Origin: CADEFX01 sp963806735
Lineage (GTDB): Bacteria; Pseudomonadota; Alphaproteobacteria; Rhizobiales; Hyphomicrobiaceae
Length of the DNA: 64,000 bases
Assembly (NCBI GenBank): GCA_963806735.1
Contig: CAWEBE010000003.1
Coordinates: forward strand, 248,001 to 312,000
Direction of reading: 5' to 3'
This document shows positions 19,869 through 29,101 of the stretch, in pieces. The notes under the pieces were generated by a model. That model had not been told where the DNA came from and made no database searches. It saw only the letters and a program-made list of their open reading frames with translations. Position 1 is the first letter of the stretch; each line of letters starts with the position of its first letter. Both the position numbers and the translations under genes were made by a program.

Positions 19869-20630
19869 CTACAGCCGCTTGCCGGCCGTCCAGCCACCGT
19901 CGATCAGCAACGTGGTTCCAGTCACGAAGCTCGCCTCGTCCGACGCGAGGAATAGGATGGCTTTGGCGATCTCGTGCGGCTCGCCCCAGCGCCCAAGGGC
20001 ATGGAGGTCGCGAATCCTCTGCGCAAAATCCGCGTCCTGGAAGTAGCGTTCGGTGAGGGGCGTGCGGATGACACCTGGCCCGACAGCGTTGACGCGAATG
20101 CCCTTGTCTCCCAGCTCCATCGCCATCTCCTTTGTCAGGCCGACCACGGCATGCTTGGAGGCCGTGTAGGCCGCGCGATGCGGTGCGGCAACGACGCCAA
20201 GGGTCGAGGCAAGATTGACGATTGCTCCGGGCTTGCCGGCTTGGACCAGATGGCGACCGAAGGCCTGCGAGCACAGGAAGACACCGGTGATATTCACGTC
20301 GAGGACGCGTTGCCACTCCTCGAGCGGAAGCTCGAGCACCGGCTTGATCTCGCGGATGCCGGCGCTGTTGACCAGCACGTCGATGCGTCCGAGCCGGTTC
20401 ACTGCGGCATCGATAAATCCGGCAACAGCCTTTTGGTCCGTCACGTCGAGCGAGAAGGCGTGCGCCGAGCCACCTTTCTTGCGGATTTCCTCGGCCGAGC
20501 GCTCAGCCATCTTGAGATCGATGTCGGCCACGGCAACATGAGCACCTTCCGCGGCAAATGCGTGCGCTGTCTCGCGGCCGATGCCGCTGCCGGCTCCCGT
20601 GACGAGCGCACCCTGGTCCTTGAAGCGCAT
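19869..20630 (-). CDS. SDR family NAD(P)-dependent oxidoreductase, copy 2
   Basis: Same length and motif set as its neighbour: TGAGSGIGRETA, NSAG, LASTLGVVAAPHR, YTASK and GTTLLIDGGWTAGKRL. Differences concentrate around residues 145-155 (VAAPHR against VGGGER) and 190-205, near the substrate loop. The paralogues may therefore differ in substrate. It is transcribed ahead of copy 1 with a 51-nt gap. It lies downstream of the fhs end (104 nt) on the same strand and might be read from the oxalate operon. Confidence 0.88.
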   Translation of the reverse strand: MRFKDQGALVTGAGSGIGRETAHAFAAEGAHVAVADIDLKMAERSAEEIRKKGGSAHAFSLDVTDQKAVAGFIDAAVNRLGRIDVLVNSAGIREIKPVLELPLEEWQRVLDVNITGVFLCSQAFGRHLVQAGKPGAIVNLASTLGVVAAPHRAAYTASKHAVVGLTKEMAMELGDKGIRVNAVGPGVIRTPLTERYFQDADFAQRIRDLHALGRWGEPHEIAKAILFLASDEASFVTGTTLLIDGGWTAGKRL

Positions 20631-20734
20631 GGGCGTTTCCTCTCGCGTTTATCCTGCGCTTTCCGCGCAAGGCGAGTTTCCACGCCCTTCCCACCCCGAT
20701 CAAGGACGAAGCGTTTTCAGGGTCTCCTGCCGGG

Positions 20735-22412
20735 TTAGAACAGGCCTTCGATTTGCCCCTTCTCGTTCAGGCGGATGTGCTCGGCGCTCGGCACCCTGGG
20801 CAGGCCCGGCATGGTCATGATCTCGCCGGTAATGACGACGATGAATTCGGCGCCCGCCGACAGTCGCAACTCGCGGACGGGCACCACATGCCCTGTGGGC
20901 GCACCGCGTAGATTTCGGATTGGTAGAAAACGAATACTGGGTCTTCGCCATGCACACCGGCAAGTTTCCATAGCCCGCGTCCTGCAGCTCCTTGAAGCGG
21001 GCTTCAATCGACCCATCGCATGAGATATCGGACGCGCGATAAATTTCGGTGGCGATGGTCTTGACCTTGTCGCGCAGGGGCACGCTGTCGGCATAGAGCG
21101 GCTTGAAAGCCGATTTGCCGGCCTCGCAGATTTCCACGACCTGGCGGGCCAGTGTCTCGGTGCCCTTGCCGCCGTCGGCCCAATGCGTGCACAGCACGGC
21201 CTTGGTGCCGACGCTCTCGGCCGCCTTCATCACCTCATTGATCTCGGCATCCGTGTCTGTAATGAAGCGATTGATGGCAACGATCGGTGGGACGCCGAAC
21301 TTCTTCACGTTCTCCAAGTGACGCTTGAGGTTGTCACAGCCTTTTGCGACGGCGGCGGCATTCTCGTTCTTGAGATCGTCTTTGGCTACGCCACCGTGCA
21401 TCTTGAGGGCGCGTACGGTGGCGACGATGACGGCGGCAGCCGGCGTGAGGCCGGCTTTCCGGCATTTGATGTCGAAGAATTTCTCAGCGCCGAGGTCGGC
21501 GCCAAAGCCCGCCTCGGTCACCACGTAGTCGCACAGCTTGAGTGCGGTCTTGGTGGCGAGCACCGAATTGCATCCGTGGGCGATGTTGGCGAACGGTCCG
21601 CCGTGAATGAAGACGGGGTTGTTCTCGAGCGTCTGCACCAGGTTCGGCATCAGCGCGTCCTTCAGCAGGACGGTCATGGCGCCGTCGGCCTTGATGTCCC
21701 GGGCTTTGATCGGTTTCCTGTCGCGCGTGTAGCCGACGACGATGGCGCCGATGCGCCGTTCGAGATCCTGAAGGTCGTTGGAAAGGCAGAAGATCGCCAT
21801 GATCTCCGAGGCCACGGTGATGTCGAAGCCGTCCTCGCGCGGAAAGCCGTTGGCGACGCCACCCAGCGAATTGACGATCGAGCGTAGGGCGCGATCATTC
21901 ATGTCCATGACGCGGCGCCATGCCACGCGGCGCGCATCGAGGCCCAGCGAGTTGCCCCAGTAGATGTGATTGTCGATCATGGCCGACAGCAGGTTGTGTG
22001 CGCTGGTGATGGCGTGGAAATCGCCGGTGAAATGCAGGTTGATGTCCTCCATCGGCACCACCTGTGCGTAGCCCCCGCCGGCGGCGCCGCCCTTGACACC
22101 AAAGCAGGGGCCGAGCGAGGGCTCGCGCAGACAACTCATGGCCTTCTTGCCGATGCGGTTGAGGCCGTCGCCGAGACCAACGGTCGTGGTCGTCTTGCCC
22201 TCGCCCGCGGGTGTGGGACTGATGGCGGTCACGAGGATCAGCTTGCCGTTCGTGTTCTTCTGTACCGAGTTGATGAAGTCGAAACCGAGCTTGGCCTTGG
22301 TCGGACCGTAGTTGAGCAGCGCATCGGCCGGGATGCCGATCTTCTTCCCGACCTCGGCGATCGGCTTCATTTTCGCTTCGCGCGCGATCTCGATGTCGGA
22401 TTTGACGGTCAT
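20735..22412 (-). CDS. fhs: formate-tetrahydrofolate ligase, frameshifted near its 3' end
   Basis: ATP-dependent ligation of formate to THF, giving 10-formyl-THF. It has the N-terminal TPAGEGKTTTTVGLGDGL P-loop, GGAAGGGYAQVVPMEDINLHFTGD, PVFIHGGPFANIAHGCNS, and EAGFGADLGAEKFFDIKCR. After YSFSTNP the frame is lost at about 20913 and resumes one base over as LRGAPTGHVVPVRELRLSAGAEF, then GEIMTMPGLPRVPSAE, ending IEGLF. Removing one base would give PNLRGAPTGH and an ordinary gene of about 558 residues. Last gene of the gntR-oxc-frc-hydrolase-fhs operon, 37 nt after the hydrolase gene. Confidence 0.9.
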
Positions 22413-22449
22413 AGTTGTCCCCTGAAGGAGTTACGCGGATTGATTTGGA

Positions 22450-23385
22450 TTAGGCGGCGGACTTCGGTGCGGGAGCGTCGAAGCGATCGCCGATCTTCAG
22501 GCCGGATGCCTTGGCAAACTCCGCCGCAGCGATCTTCTGGCCGCCGGCTGGGCGTACGCGCTTGACGAGAATGGCGCCGCCGCTGGCCGCGATCGTGATG
22601 CCCTTGTCGTCCACGCTGAGAACCTGCCCGGGGTCGCCCGCACCTTCGGCCTTCGCGCTGTCGAAGATCTGCACCTCGGCGCCACCGAACTTGGTCCACG
22701 CGCCCGGCGCCGGATTGGCAGCACGGATCAGATTGTAGATCTCAGTGGCCGACCTCGCCCAATTGATCTCAGCCACGTCCTTCTTGAACCAGCTTTCATA
22801 AGTGGCTTTGGCATGGTCTTGTGCGACTTTCGGTGCCTTGCCAGCCTTGACGAGGTCCAGTGCCTCCATCATGGCGTCGACGCCGATAGGGAACAGCTTC
22901 TTGAAATAGACGTCACCCAATGTTTCGTCGGGACCGATGTCCACCGTCCTCTGCAGCAAGATGGGGCCTTCGTCGAGGCCTTCGTCGGGCCAGAAGATGG
23001 AGAGGCCGGTTTGCGTGCGGCCCATGGCAATCGGCCAGTTGATCGACGAGGGGCCGCGGTGGAGCGGCAGCAACGACGGATGATACTGAAACGTGCCGAG
23101 CTTCGGCGCGTCGAGGACGGGCTGCGGCACGAACAGCGTCACGTACGCCATGATGCACAGGTCGGGCTCGAACGACTGCATCAGCGCCAGCGCCTCGGGT
23201 TGCTTCCAACTCTTGGGCTGGTGAACGGGCAGGCCTTTCTCGCGTGCGAATACCTTCAGCGGATCCTCGGCGCGGCCGGTCTTGTCGGGTGCGCAGAACA
23301 CCGCAACGACATTCTCCTTGCGCTCCAGCAACTTCTCGAGCACCGCCTTGCCGAAGGCGTCCTGTCCGTGGACGACGATACGCAT
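22450..23385 (-). CDS. 10-formyltetrahydrofolate hydrolase-like formyltransferase
   Basis: Formyl-transferase N and C domains, 311 residues. The sequence follows the N-terminal hydrolase domain of 10-formyl-THF dehydrogenase (ALDH1L) more closely than Met-tRNA formyltransferase: MRIVVHGQDAFGKAVLEKL, FQYHPSLLPLHRGPSSINWPI with the catalytic His, FWPDEGLDEGP, and a C-domain INWARSATEIYNLIRAANPAPGAW. No aldehyde dehydrogenase domain is attached. Expected activity is 10-formyl-THF plus water to formate plus THF, or formyl transfer to another acceptor. ATG 23385 follows GGGAGAG. It lies between frc and fhs. Confidence 0.8.
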   Translation of the reverse strand: MRIVVHGQDAFGKAVLEKLLERKENVVAVFCAPDKTGRAEDPLKVFAREKGLPVHQPKSWKQPEALALMQSFEPDLCIMAYVTLFVPQPVLDAPKLGTFQYHPSLLPLHRGPSSINWPIAMGRTQTGLSIFWPDEGLDEGPILLQRTVDIGPDETLGDVYFKKLFPIGVDAMMEALDLVKAGKAPKVAQDHAKATYESWFKKDVAEINWARSATEIYNLIRAANPAPGAWTKFGGAEVQIFDSAKAEGAGDPGQVLSVDDKGITIAASGGAILVKRVRPAGGQKIAAAEFAKASGLKIGDRFDAPAPKSAA

Positions 23386-23438
23386 GTCGATCTCTCCCAA
23401 TTGCGCAATCCTACCTCTCGCTAGAGTGGAGTAGGAGA

Positions 23439-24710
23439 CTATTCTGCGGCTGACTTCTTGATTATCTCGGTGGCGCCGGCTTCCCGGAGCGCTGCAATAT
23501 CGGTGACGGAGTAGCCGAGCTCGCCCAGAACCTCACTGGTGTGCTCACCAAGCAGCGGTGATCGCTTCACCTCGGAAGGTGATGCGGATAGCTTGATGGG
23601 GTTGCCGACCGAGAGATACTTGCCTCGCGTGGGGTGATCGACCTCCACCATCGTTCCAGTGGCGAACAGCGACTTGTCCTCGGCGATCTCCTTCATGGAC
23701 AGGATGGGGCCGCAGGGAATGTCGGCGGCGTTGCAGATCTCCATGACCTCGAACTTGCTCTTGGTCATGGTCCACTTTTCGATGCGGCCGAAAATCTCGT
23801 TGAGGCGCGGCAGACGCGCGGGCGGCTTGGCGTAATCGGGATGCGTCTTCCAGCCGGGCTCGCCTATGACGTCGCAAATAGCCTCCCAAACCGGTGCTTG
23901 TGTGATGAAATAGATGTAGGCGTTCGGATCACTCTCCCAGCCCTTGCACTTGAGGATGCGACCGGGTTGGCCGCCGCCGGAATCGTTGCCCGCACGCGGG
24001 ACGGCATCGCCGAACGAAATGCCTTCGCCGTACTGGCTATACTCCGTGAGCGGCCCATGCGCGAGGCGCTGCTGGTCGCGCATTTTCACGCGTGCCAAAT
24101 TCAGCACACCGTCCTGCATCGCACAGGTCACACGCTGCCCCTTGCCACTCACGGTGCGATGATAGAGTGCGGTGACGATGCCGAACGCCAAATGCAGTCC
24201 CGTGCCAGAATCGCCGATCTGTGCGCCGGTAACGAGCGGCGGGCCATCGCGGAAGCCGGTAGTGGAGGCCGATCCACCGGTGCATTGCGCGACATTCTCG
24301 TAAACCTTGCAATCCTCATAAGGGCCGGGGCCGAAACCCTTGACCGACGCATAGATCATGCGCGGATTGAGCTCCTGAATGCGCTCCCAGGTCAGCCCCA
24401 TGCGGTCGAGTGCGCCGGGAGCGAAATTCTCCACCAGCACGTCGCAGGTCTTTACCAGCCGCTCCAGGATCTCCATACCTTTCTTGTTCTTGCTGTCGAT
24501 CGTGATCGAGCGCTTGTTGTGGTTCAGCATCGTGAAATAAAGGCTGTCCACTTTGGGGATATCCTGCAGCTGTCCACGGGTGATGTCTCCGATGCCGGGG
24601 CGCTCGACCTTGATGACGTCGGCGCCGAACCAGGCGAGGAGCTGCGTGCACGTCGGCCCCGATTGCACATGCGTGAAGTCGAGAATCTTGACGCCTTCGA
24701 GTGCTTGCAT
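23439..24710 (-). CDS. frc: formyl-CoA:oxalate CoA-transferase
   Basis: Class III CoA-transferase that swaps CoA from formyl-CoA to oxalate. Key blocks: LDFTHVQSGPTCTQLLAWFGADVIKVERPG, LDRMGLTWERIQELNPRMIYASVKGFG, the catalytic Asp in GAQIGDSGTGLHLA (about 169), and the glycine loop GGGQPG (about 260), which is the Frc active-site loop. Length of 423 residues is typical. The start MQALEGVKILDF lies 11 nt after oxc, so the two are tightly coupled. Confidence 0.93.
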   Translation of the reverse strand: MQALEGVKILDFTHVQSGPTCTQLLAWFGADVIKVERPGIGDITRGQLQDIPKVDSLYFTMLNHNKRSITIDSKNKKGMEILERLVKTCDVLVENFAPGALDRMGLTWERIQELNPRMIYASVKGFGPGPYEDCKVYENVAQCTGGSASTTGFRDGPPLVTGAQIGDSGTGLHLAFGIVTALYHRTVSGKGQRVTCAMQDGVLNLARVKMRDQQRLAHGPLTEYSQYGEGISFGDAVPRAGNDSGGGQPGRILKCKGWESDPNAYIYFITQAPVWEAICDVIGEPGWKTHPDYAKPPARLPRLNEIFGRIEKWTMTKSKFEVMEICNAADIPCGPILSMKEIAEDKSLFATGTMVEVDHPTRGKYLSVGNPIKLSASPSEVKRSPLLGEHTSEVLGELGYSVTDIAALREAGATEIIKKSAAE

Positions 24711-24721
24711 TGGACGCTCCC

Positions 24722-26455
24722 CTATTTCTTTTTCACCACGCTTTGCGGGTTGAGGTTGCCGATGCGGCCGCTTTCGCTGCCTGCCGCCGGGTCGATTACT
24801 GCGTTGATGAGGGTCGGCCTGCCGGAGTCCATTGCTTCGTTCACGGCGCGCCTCAATTCGTCCGGGGTCGCCGCGTTGACGCCGACGCCGCCGAAGGCTT
24901 CCATCATCTTGTCGTAGCGCGAGCCCTTTACGAACACGGTCGTCGCAGGGTCGGCTCCCGCCGAGTTGACGTCGGTGCCGCGGTAGATCCCGTTGTTGTT
25001 GAAGATGACGGTGCAGACCGGCAGCTTGTAACGGCAGATGGTCTCCACCTCCATGCCGGAGAAGCCGAACGCCGAGTCGCCTTCGACCGCGAGAACAGGC
25101 TTGCCGGTCTCGACCGCCGCCGCGATAGCGTAGCCCATGCCAATGCCCATGACGCCCCAAGTGCCGACGTCAATGCGCTTGCGCGGCTGATACATGTCGA
25201 TGATGCCGCGCGCGAGGTCGAGCGTATTGGCGCCTTCGTTGACGAGGATGGCGTCCGGCCGCTCCTTGATGACGGTGCGCAGCACGCCAAGGGCGCCGTG
25301 GTAGTCCATTGGCGAGTTGTTGTTCATCAGCCGCGGCGCCATCTTGGAGACGTTCTCCTCGCGCTTCTTGCTGACGGAGCCGGTCCACTCGGCCGGCGGG
25401 GCGGGCCACTTGGCTCCCATGCCCTCGAGAAGCGCCGATACGCAGGAGCCGATGTCGCCGACTACCGGAGCGACGATCTCGACATTGCTATCCATTTCCT
25501 TCGGTTCGATGTCGATCTGGATGAACTTTTTCGAGTGAGGCTCACCCCACGTCTTGCCTTTGCCGTGCGAGAGCAGCCAATTGAGGCGGGCGCCGATCAG
25601 CATCACAACGTCGGAGTCTTTCAGCACCGTCGAGCGCGCCGCGCCCGCGCACTGCGGGTGCGTGTCGGGCAAGAGACCCTTGGCCATGCTCATCGGCAGG
25701 AAGGGAGTGCCGCTCTTCTCAACGAGCGCGCGGATTGCATCGTCAGCCTGAGCGTAGGCGGCGCCTTTGCCGAGAATGATCAGAGGTCGCTTGGCGCTCC
25801 GCAGCACATCGAGCGCGCGCTTGACCGCAGCCGGCGCCGGAAGCTGGGCTGGCGCTGGGTCGATGACCTTGACGAGAGAGTTCGCGCCTGCCGCCGCCTC
25901 CATCACCTGGGGGAACAGCTTGGCCGGCAGATCGAGATAGACGCCGCCCGGACGCCCCGAGACGGCAGCGCGTATCGCGCGCGCCACGCCGATGCCGATG
26001 TCTTGCGCGTGTAGTACGCGGAACGCCGCCTTGCAGAGCGGTTTGGCGATCGCGAGCTGGTCCATCTCCTCGTAGTCGCCTTGCTGAAGGTCGACGACTT
26101 CGCGCTCGGAGGAGCCTGAGATCAGGATCATCGGGAAGCAGTTGGTGGTGGCGTGGGCGAGCGCGGTCAGACCGTTGAGGAAGCCCGGAGCCGACACCGT
26201 GAGGCAGACGCCGGGTTTCTTGGTCAGGAAGCCGGCAATCGACGCCGCATAGCCCGCGTTCTGCTCGTGGCGAAACGAGAGGACCCGGATGCCCGCGGCC
26301 TGCGCCATGCGACCGAAGTCAGTGATCGGGATGCCCGGCACGCCATAGATCGTGTCGATGCCGTTGAGCTTGAGCGCATCGATGACGAGGTGAAACCCAT
26401 CCGTCAGCTCCCGCTCGCTTCCAGCTGCACCAGTACTCTGCGCTGTCGCCGACAT
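24722..26455 (-). CDS. oxc: oxalyl-CoA decarboxylase
   Basis: Thiamine-diphosphate enzyme converting oxalyl-CoA to formyl-CoA and CO2. The Pyr domain has DTIYGVPGIPITDFGRMAQ, FRHEQNAGYAAS with the catalytic Glu, and GFLTKKPGVCLTVSAPGFLNGL. The PP domain has GDSAFGFSGMEVETICRYKLPV followed by NNNG, the ThDP/Mg motif. ATG 26455 follows AGGAGGAAG; the longer frame (to 26542) only adds basic residues. Upstream of frc on the minus strand, 88 nt after gntR. Confidence 0.94.
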   Translation of the reverse strand: MSATAQSTGAAGSERELTDGFHLVIDALKLNGIDTIYGVPGIPITDFGRMAQAAGIRVLSFRHEQNAGYAASIAGFLTKKPGVCLTVSAPGFLNGLTALAHATTNCFPMILISGSSEREVVDLQQGDYEEMDQLAIAKPLCKAAFRVLHAQDIGIGVARAIRAAVSGRPGGVYLDLPAKLFPQVMEAAAGANSLVKVIDPAPAQLPAPAAVKRALDVLRSAKRPLIILGKGAAYAQADDAIRALVEKSGTPFLPMSMAKGLLPDTHPQCAGAARSTVLKDSDVVMLIGARLNWLLSHGKGKTWGEPHSKKFIQIDIEPKEMDSNVEIVAPVVGDIGSCVSALLEGMGAKWPAPPAEWTGSVSKKREENVSKMAPRLMNNNSPMDYHGALGVLRTVIKERPDAILVNEGANTLDLARGIIDMYQPRKRIDVGTWGVMGIGMGYAIAAAVETGKPVLAVEGDSAFGFSGMEVETICRYKLPVCTVIFNNNGIYRGTDVNSAGADPATTVFVKGSRYDKMMEAFGGVGVNAATPDELRRAVNEAMDSGRPTLINAVIDPAAGSESGRIGNLNPQSVVKKK

Positions 26456-26543
26456 TTTGCTTCCTCCTCGAATTTTTCTCTTCGCCCGTTCGTTATGTTC
26501 GTTGCGGCGCGACGGTTTAGCGCCTCGGGCGCTTTGTCCCAAA

Positions 26544-27230
26544 TCAATCGAGATTGACGAAGCGCTCGACGTGGTCTCTGAGCTTTAGTGTGTGCTCCCG
26601 CACGAGGCGCTCCGCCCGCTCGGTATCGCGCGCCTCCAGGGCCGCGACGATCTCCTTATGATCGACGATCGATCGCCTCGCCCGGTCCGCCTCGAAGATC
26701 GTGCGCTGGCGGATGGCGCGGACGTGAAAGAAGAGGTCATCAGTGATACGGCCGATCAGCGCACATTTGCCGAGGCCGATGATGGCCTGGTGAAAGGCGA
26801 TGTTGGCGTCCGAGTATTCGCCCGTCTTGCGGGCAACCTCGTCGGCGGAGAATGTGTCGACCAGTCGATGCAGGCCGCGCAACTCCTCGTCGCTCGCCTC
26901 CTTGGTGGCGAGCCGCGCGGCCATGCTCTCCAATGCCGCCCAGACCGTGATCATCTCGAGCATCTCGGCCTTGGTCTTGCGCACAATGAAGATCCCGCGC
27001 CTGGCTACGATGCGCACCAAGCCTTCGGAATCGAGCTGGGCCAACGCCTCGCGCAAGGGTGTGCGGCTGACGCCGAATCGCTGCGAGAGATCGCGCTCGT
27101 CGAGCCGCAGCTCGGCGTTCGTCGCGTAGATATTCATGTTGAGAATGGCTGACTTCAGTGCCTCGTATGCGCGTGCCTTGAGGCTCAGGCTCTCTGCGAT
27201 CGGTTGGATCTTGAGAACGGTGTCAGGCAT
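26544..27230 (-). CDS. GntR family (FCD) transcriptional regulator of the oxalate cassette
   Basis: N-terminal winged helix (about 15-80, LDERDLSQRFGVSRTPLREALAQLDSEGLVRIVARRGIFI) and a C-terminal all-helical FCD ligand domain with the usual metal/effector residues (DANIAFHQAIIG, RDTERAERLVREHT). This type senses small carboxylates, so oxalate, oxalyl-CoA or formyl-CoA is a reasonable effector (inference). It is probably the first gene of the oxc-frc-hydrolase-fhs operon. Two matching operator-like palindromes lie upstream (27279-27293 and 27424-27438). ATG 27230 is preferred to 27260 because of AAGAGA just ahead. Confidence 0.85.
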   Translation of the reverse strand: MPDTVLKIQPIAESLSLKARAYEALKSAILNMNIYATNAELRLDERDLSQRFGVSRTPLREALAQLDSEGLVRIVARRGIFIVRKTKAEMLEMITVWAALESMAARLATKEASDEELRGLHRLVDTFSADEVARKTGEYSDANIAFHQAIIGLGKCALIGRITDDLFFHVRAIRQRTIFEADRARRSIVDHKEIVAALEARDTERAERLVREHTLKLRDHVERFVNLD

Positions 27231-27278
27231 CGGATCTCTTTGAAGCGGCGCGGGGTGCATAACGTGATCTGGGTATTT

Positions 27279-27293
27279 GGTATACCATACACC
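27279..27293. promoter_or_regulatory. candidate GntR operator 1 (gntR-oxc side)
   Basis: GGTATA-CCA-TACACC, a 15-bp interrupted palindrome with one mismatch, 49 nt upstream of the gntR start. It shares the form GGTATA-N3-TAYACC with the site at 27424-27438, which fits the TGGTAT/ATACCA style of FCD-type GntR operators. Confidence 0.6.
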
Positions 27294-27423
27294 AGAGTAA
27301 GCTTGTGTGACAACCCGGAATTGCTGAGCTGTCGACAGATGTGAAATGCGTTCGGGAGAATTCGATCCGCTATCGGAACGTCCGTTATCTACATCTATCC
27401 TTGTTGCTCTCGCCGGAAAGTTC

Positions 27424-27438
27424 GGTATATCGTATACC
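27424..27438. promoter_or_regulatory. candidate GntR operator 2 (tctA side)
   Basis: GGTATA-TCG-TATACC, a perfect 15-bp interrupted palindrome, 95 nt upstream of the tctA start. Together with the site at 27279 it brackets the divergent promoter region, suggesting one regulator controls both catabolism and uptake. Confidence 0.6.
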
Positions 27439-27532
27439 AGAGAGCTGACGATCGGACTGCAAAATCCCTGGTGAGCTCTTCCAAATAAGAGTGCTGGCTG
27501 CGGGACGCAGAGCCTGCGCCGCTGGAGGAAAT

Positions 27533-29038
27533 GTGGAAGAGATCGCCGCGCTGCTGCAGGGCTTCACGGTCGTCCTCACGCCCTACAACATCGGCCTGAT
27601 GCTGGTCGGCATTCTGCTCGGCGTCATCATCGGAGTTCTGCCGGGTTTGGGTGGCGCCAACGGGGTTGCGATCCTCCTGCCGCTGACCTTCGCCATGCCG
27701 CCGTCGTCGGCGATCATCATGCTGTCGTGCATCTACTGGGGCGCGCTGTTCGGCGGCGCCATCACGTCCATCCTGTTCAACATCCCGGGCGAGCCGTGGT
27801 CGGTGGCGACGACCTTCGACGGCCACCCGATGGCGCAGCAGGGGAAGGCCGATGCCGCGCTCACGGCGGCGTTCACATCCTCCTTCGTCGGCGCCATCGT
27901 CGCCGTCATCGTCATCACCTTCCTGGCGCCGCTGGTCGCCAAGTTCGCGCTGCGCTTCGGTCCGCCCGAATTCTTCGCCGTGCAGTTTCTCACCTTCGCC
28001 AGCTTCATCGGCATGGGGCGTGGATCGCCGTTCAAGACGCTGGCCTCCATGTGCCTCGGCTTCGCGTTGGCCTCGGTCGGTCTCGACAACGTCACCGGCC
28101 AGTTGCGCATGACCTTCGATCAGGAATTCCTGCTCAACGGCTTCAAGTTCCTGGTCGCCGTGATCGGCCTGTTCGGCATCGGCGAGATCCTGTCCTCGAT
28201 GGAGAGCGGGCTCAGCTTCACGGGCGCGCGCGCCAAGATCAGCCTCAACGCCGTGCTGCAAACCTGGAAGCAGATGCCGCGCTTGTGGTTCACCTTCGTG
28301 CGCAGCTGCATCGTCGGCTGCTGGATGGGCATCACGCCGGGCGGCGCCACGCCCGCGTCCTTCATGAGCTACGGTCTGGCGCGTCGTTTCTCCAAGCGTG
28401 GCGACAATTTCGGCAAGGGCGAGATCGAAGGCGTGGTGGCGCCCGAGACGGCGGCGCATGCGGCCGGCACCAGCGCGCTGCTGCCGATGCTGACGCTGGG
28501 CATTCCGGGCTCGCCGACGGCGGCGGTGCTGCTGGGTGGCCTCTTGATCTGGGGTCTGCAACCCGGGCCAATGCTATTCATCGAGCAGAAGGACTTCGTC
28601 TGGGGGCTGATCGCCTCCATGTACATCGGCAATCTGGTCGGCCTTGTCATCGTACTCACCTGCGTGCCGCTGTTTGCCGCGATCCTGCGCATTCCGTTCT
28701 CGATCATCGCCCCGGTAATCCTCGTTATTTGCGCCGTCGGCGCCTACACTGTGAACAATGCCATGTTCGACGTGTGGATGATGGTCGTCTTCGGCATCAT
28801 CGGCTATTGTTTCAACAAGCTCGGCTACCCGCTGCCGCCGTTGGTGCTGGCTCTGGTGCTCGGCGACATGGCGGAGGGCTCGTTCCGCCAGGCCATGCTG
28901 ATCAGCCAGGGCAGCCTCAGCGTATTTTTCTCCAACTGGCTTGTCGGCAGCATCATGACGCTGGGGCTGGTGCTGTTGTTCTGGCCGCTGATCAGCTGGT
29001 TGACGAGCTTCAAGAAGGTCAGGCCGCAACAGGCCTGA
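27533..29038 (+). CDS. tctA: tripartite tricarboxylate transporter permease, large subunit
   Basis: Twelve-segment-class membrane component of a TTT system. It has the family blocks GVIIGVLPGLGGANGVAILLPLTF, YWGALFGGAITSILFNIPGEPWSVATTFDGHPMAQQG, GITPGGATPASFMSYGLARRFSK and LTLGIPGSPTAAVLLGGLLIWGLQPGP. The GTG at 27533 sits right after GGAGGAAAT and gives VEEIAALLQGF, the expected N-terminus; the longer frame from 27491 is spurious. It diverges from gntR, with oxalate genes on the other side, so oxalate or another small dicarboxylate is the likely substrate (inference from context). Confidence 0.92.
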   Translation: MEEIAALLQGFTVVLTPYNIGLMLVGILLGVIIGVLPGLGGANGVAILLPLTFAMPPSSAIIMLSCIYWGALFGGAITSILFNIPGEPWSVATTFDGHPMAQQGKADAALTAAFTSSFVGAIVAVIVITFLAPLVAKFALRFGPPEFFAVQFLTFASFIGMGRGSPFKTLASMCLGFALASVGLDNVTGQLRMTFDQEFLLNGFKFLVAVIGLFGIGEILSSMESGLSFTGARAKISLNAVLQTWKQMPRLWFTFVRSCIVGCWMGITPGGATPASFMSYGLARRFSKRGDNFGKGEIEGVVAPETAAHAAGTSALLPMLTLGIPGSPTAAVLLGGLLIWGLQPGPMLFIEQKDFVWGLIASMYIGNLVGLVIVLTCVPLFAAILRIPFSIIAPVILVICAVGAYTVNNAMFDVWMMVVFGIIGYCFNKLGYPLPPLVLALVLGDMAEGSFRQAMLISQGSLSVFFSNWLVGSIMTLGLVLLFWPLISWLTSFKKVRPQQA

Positions 29039-29101
29039 ACCGGCTCGCTGGAGGGCGAGCCCATGCGGCAACGACAAGAAGCAAGAACGAACAGAGAGGA
29101 A

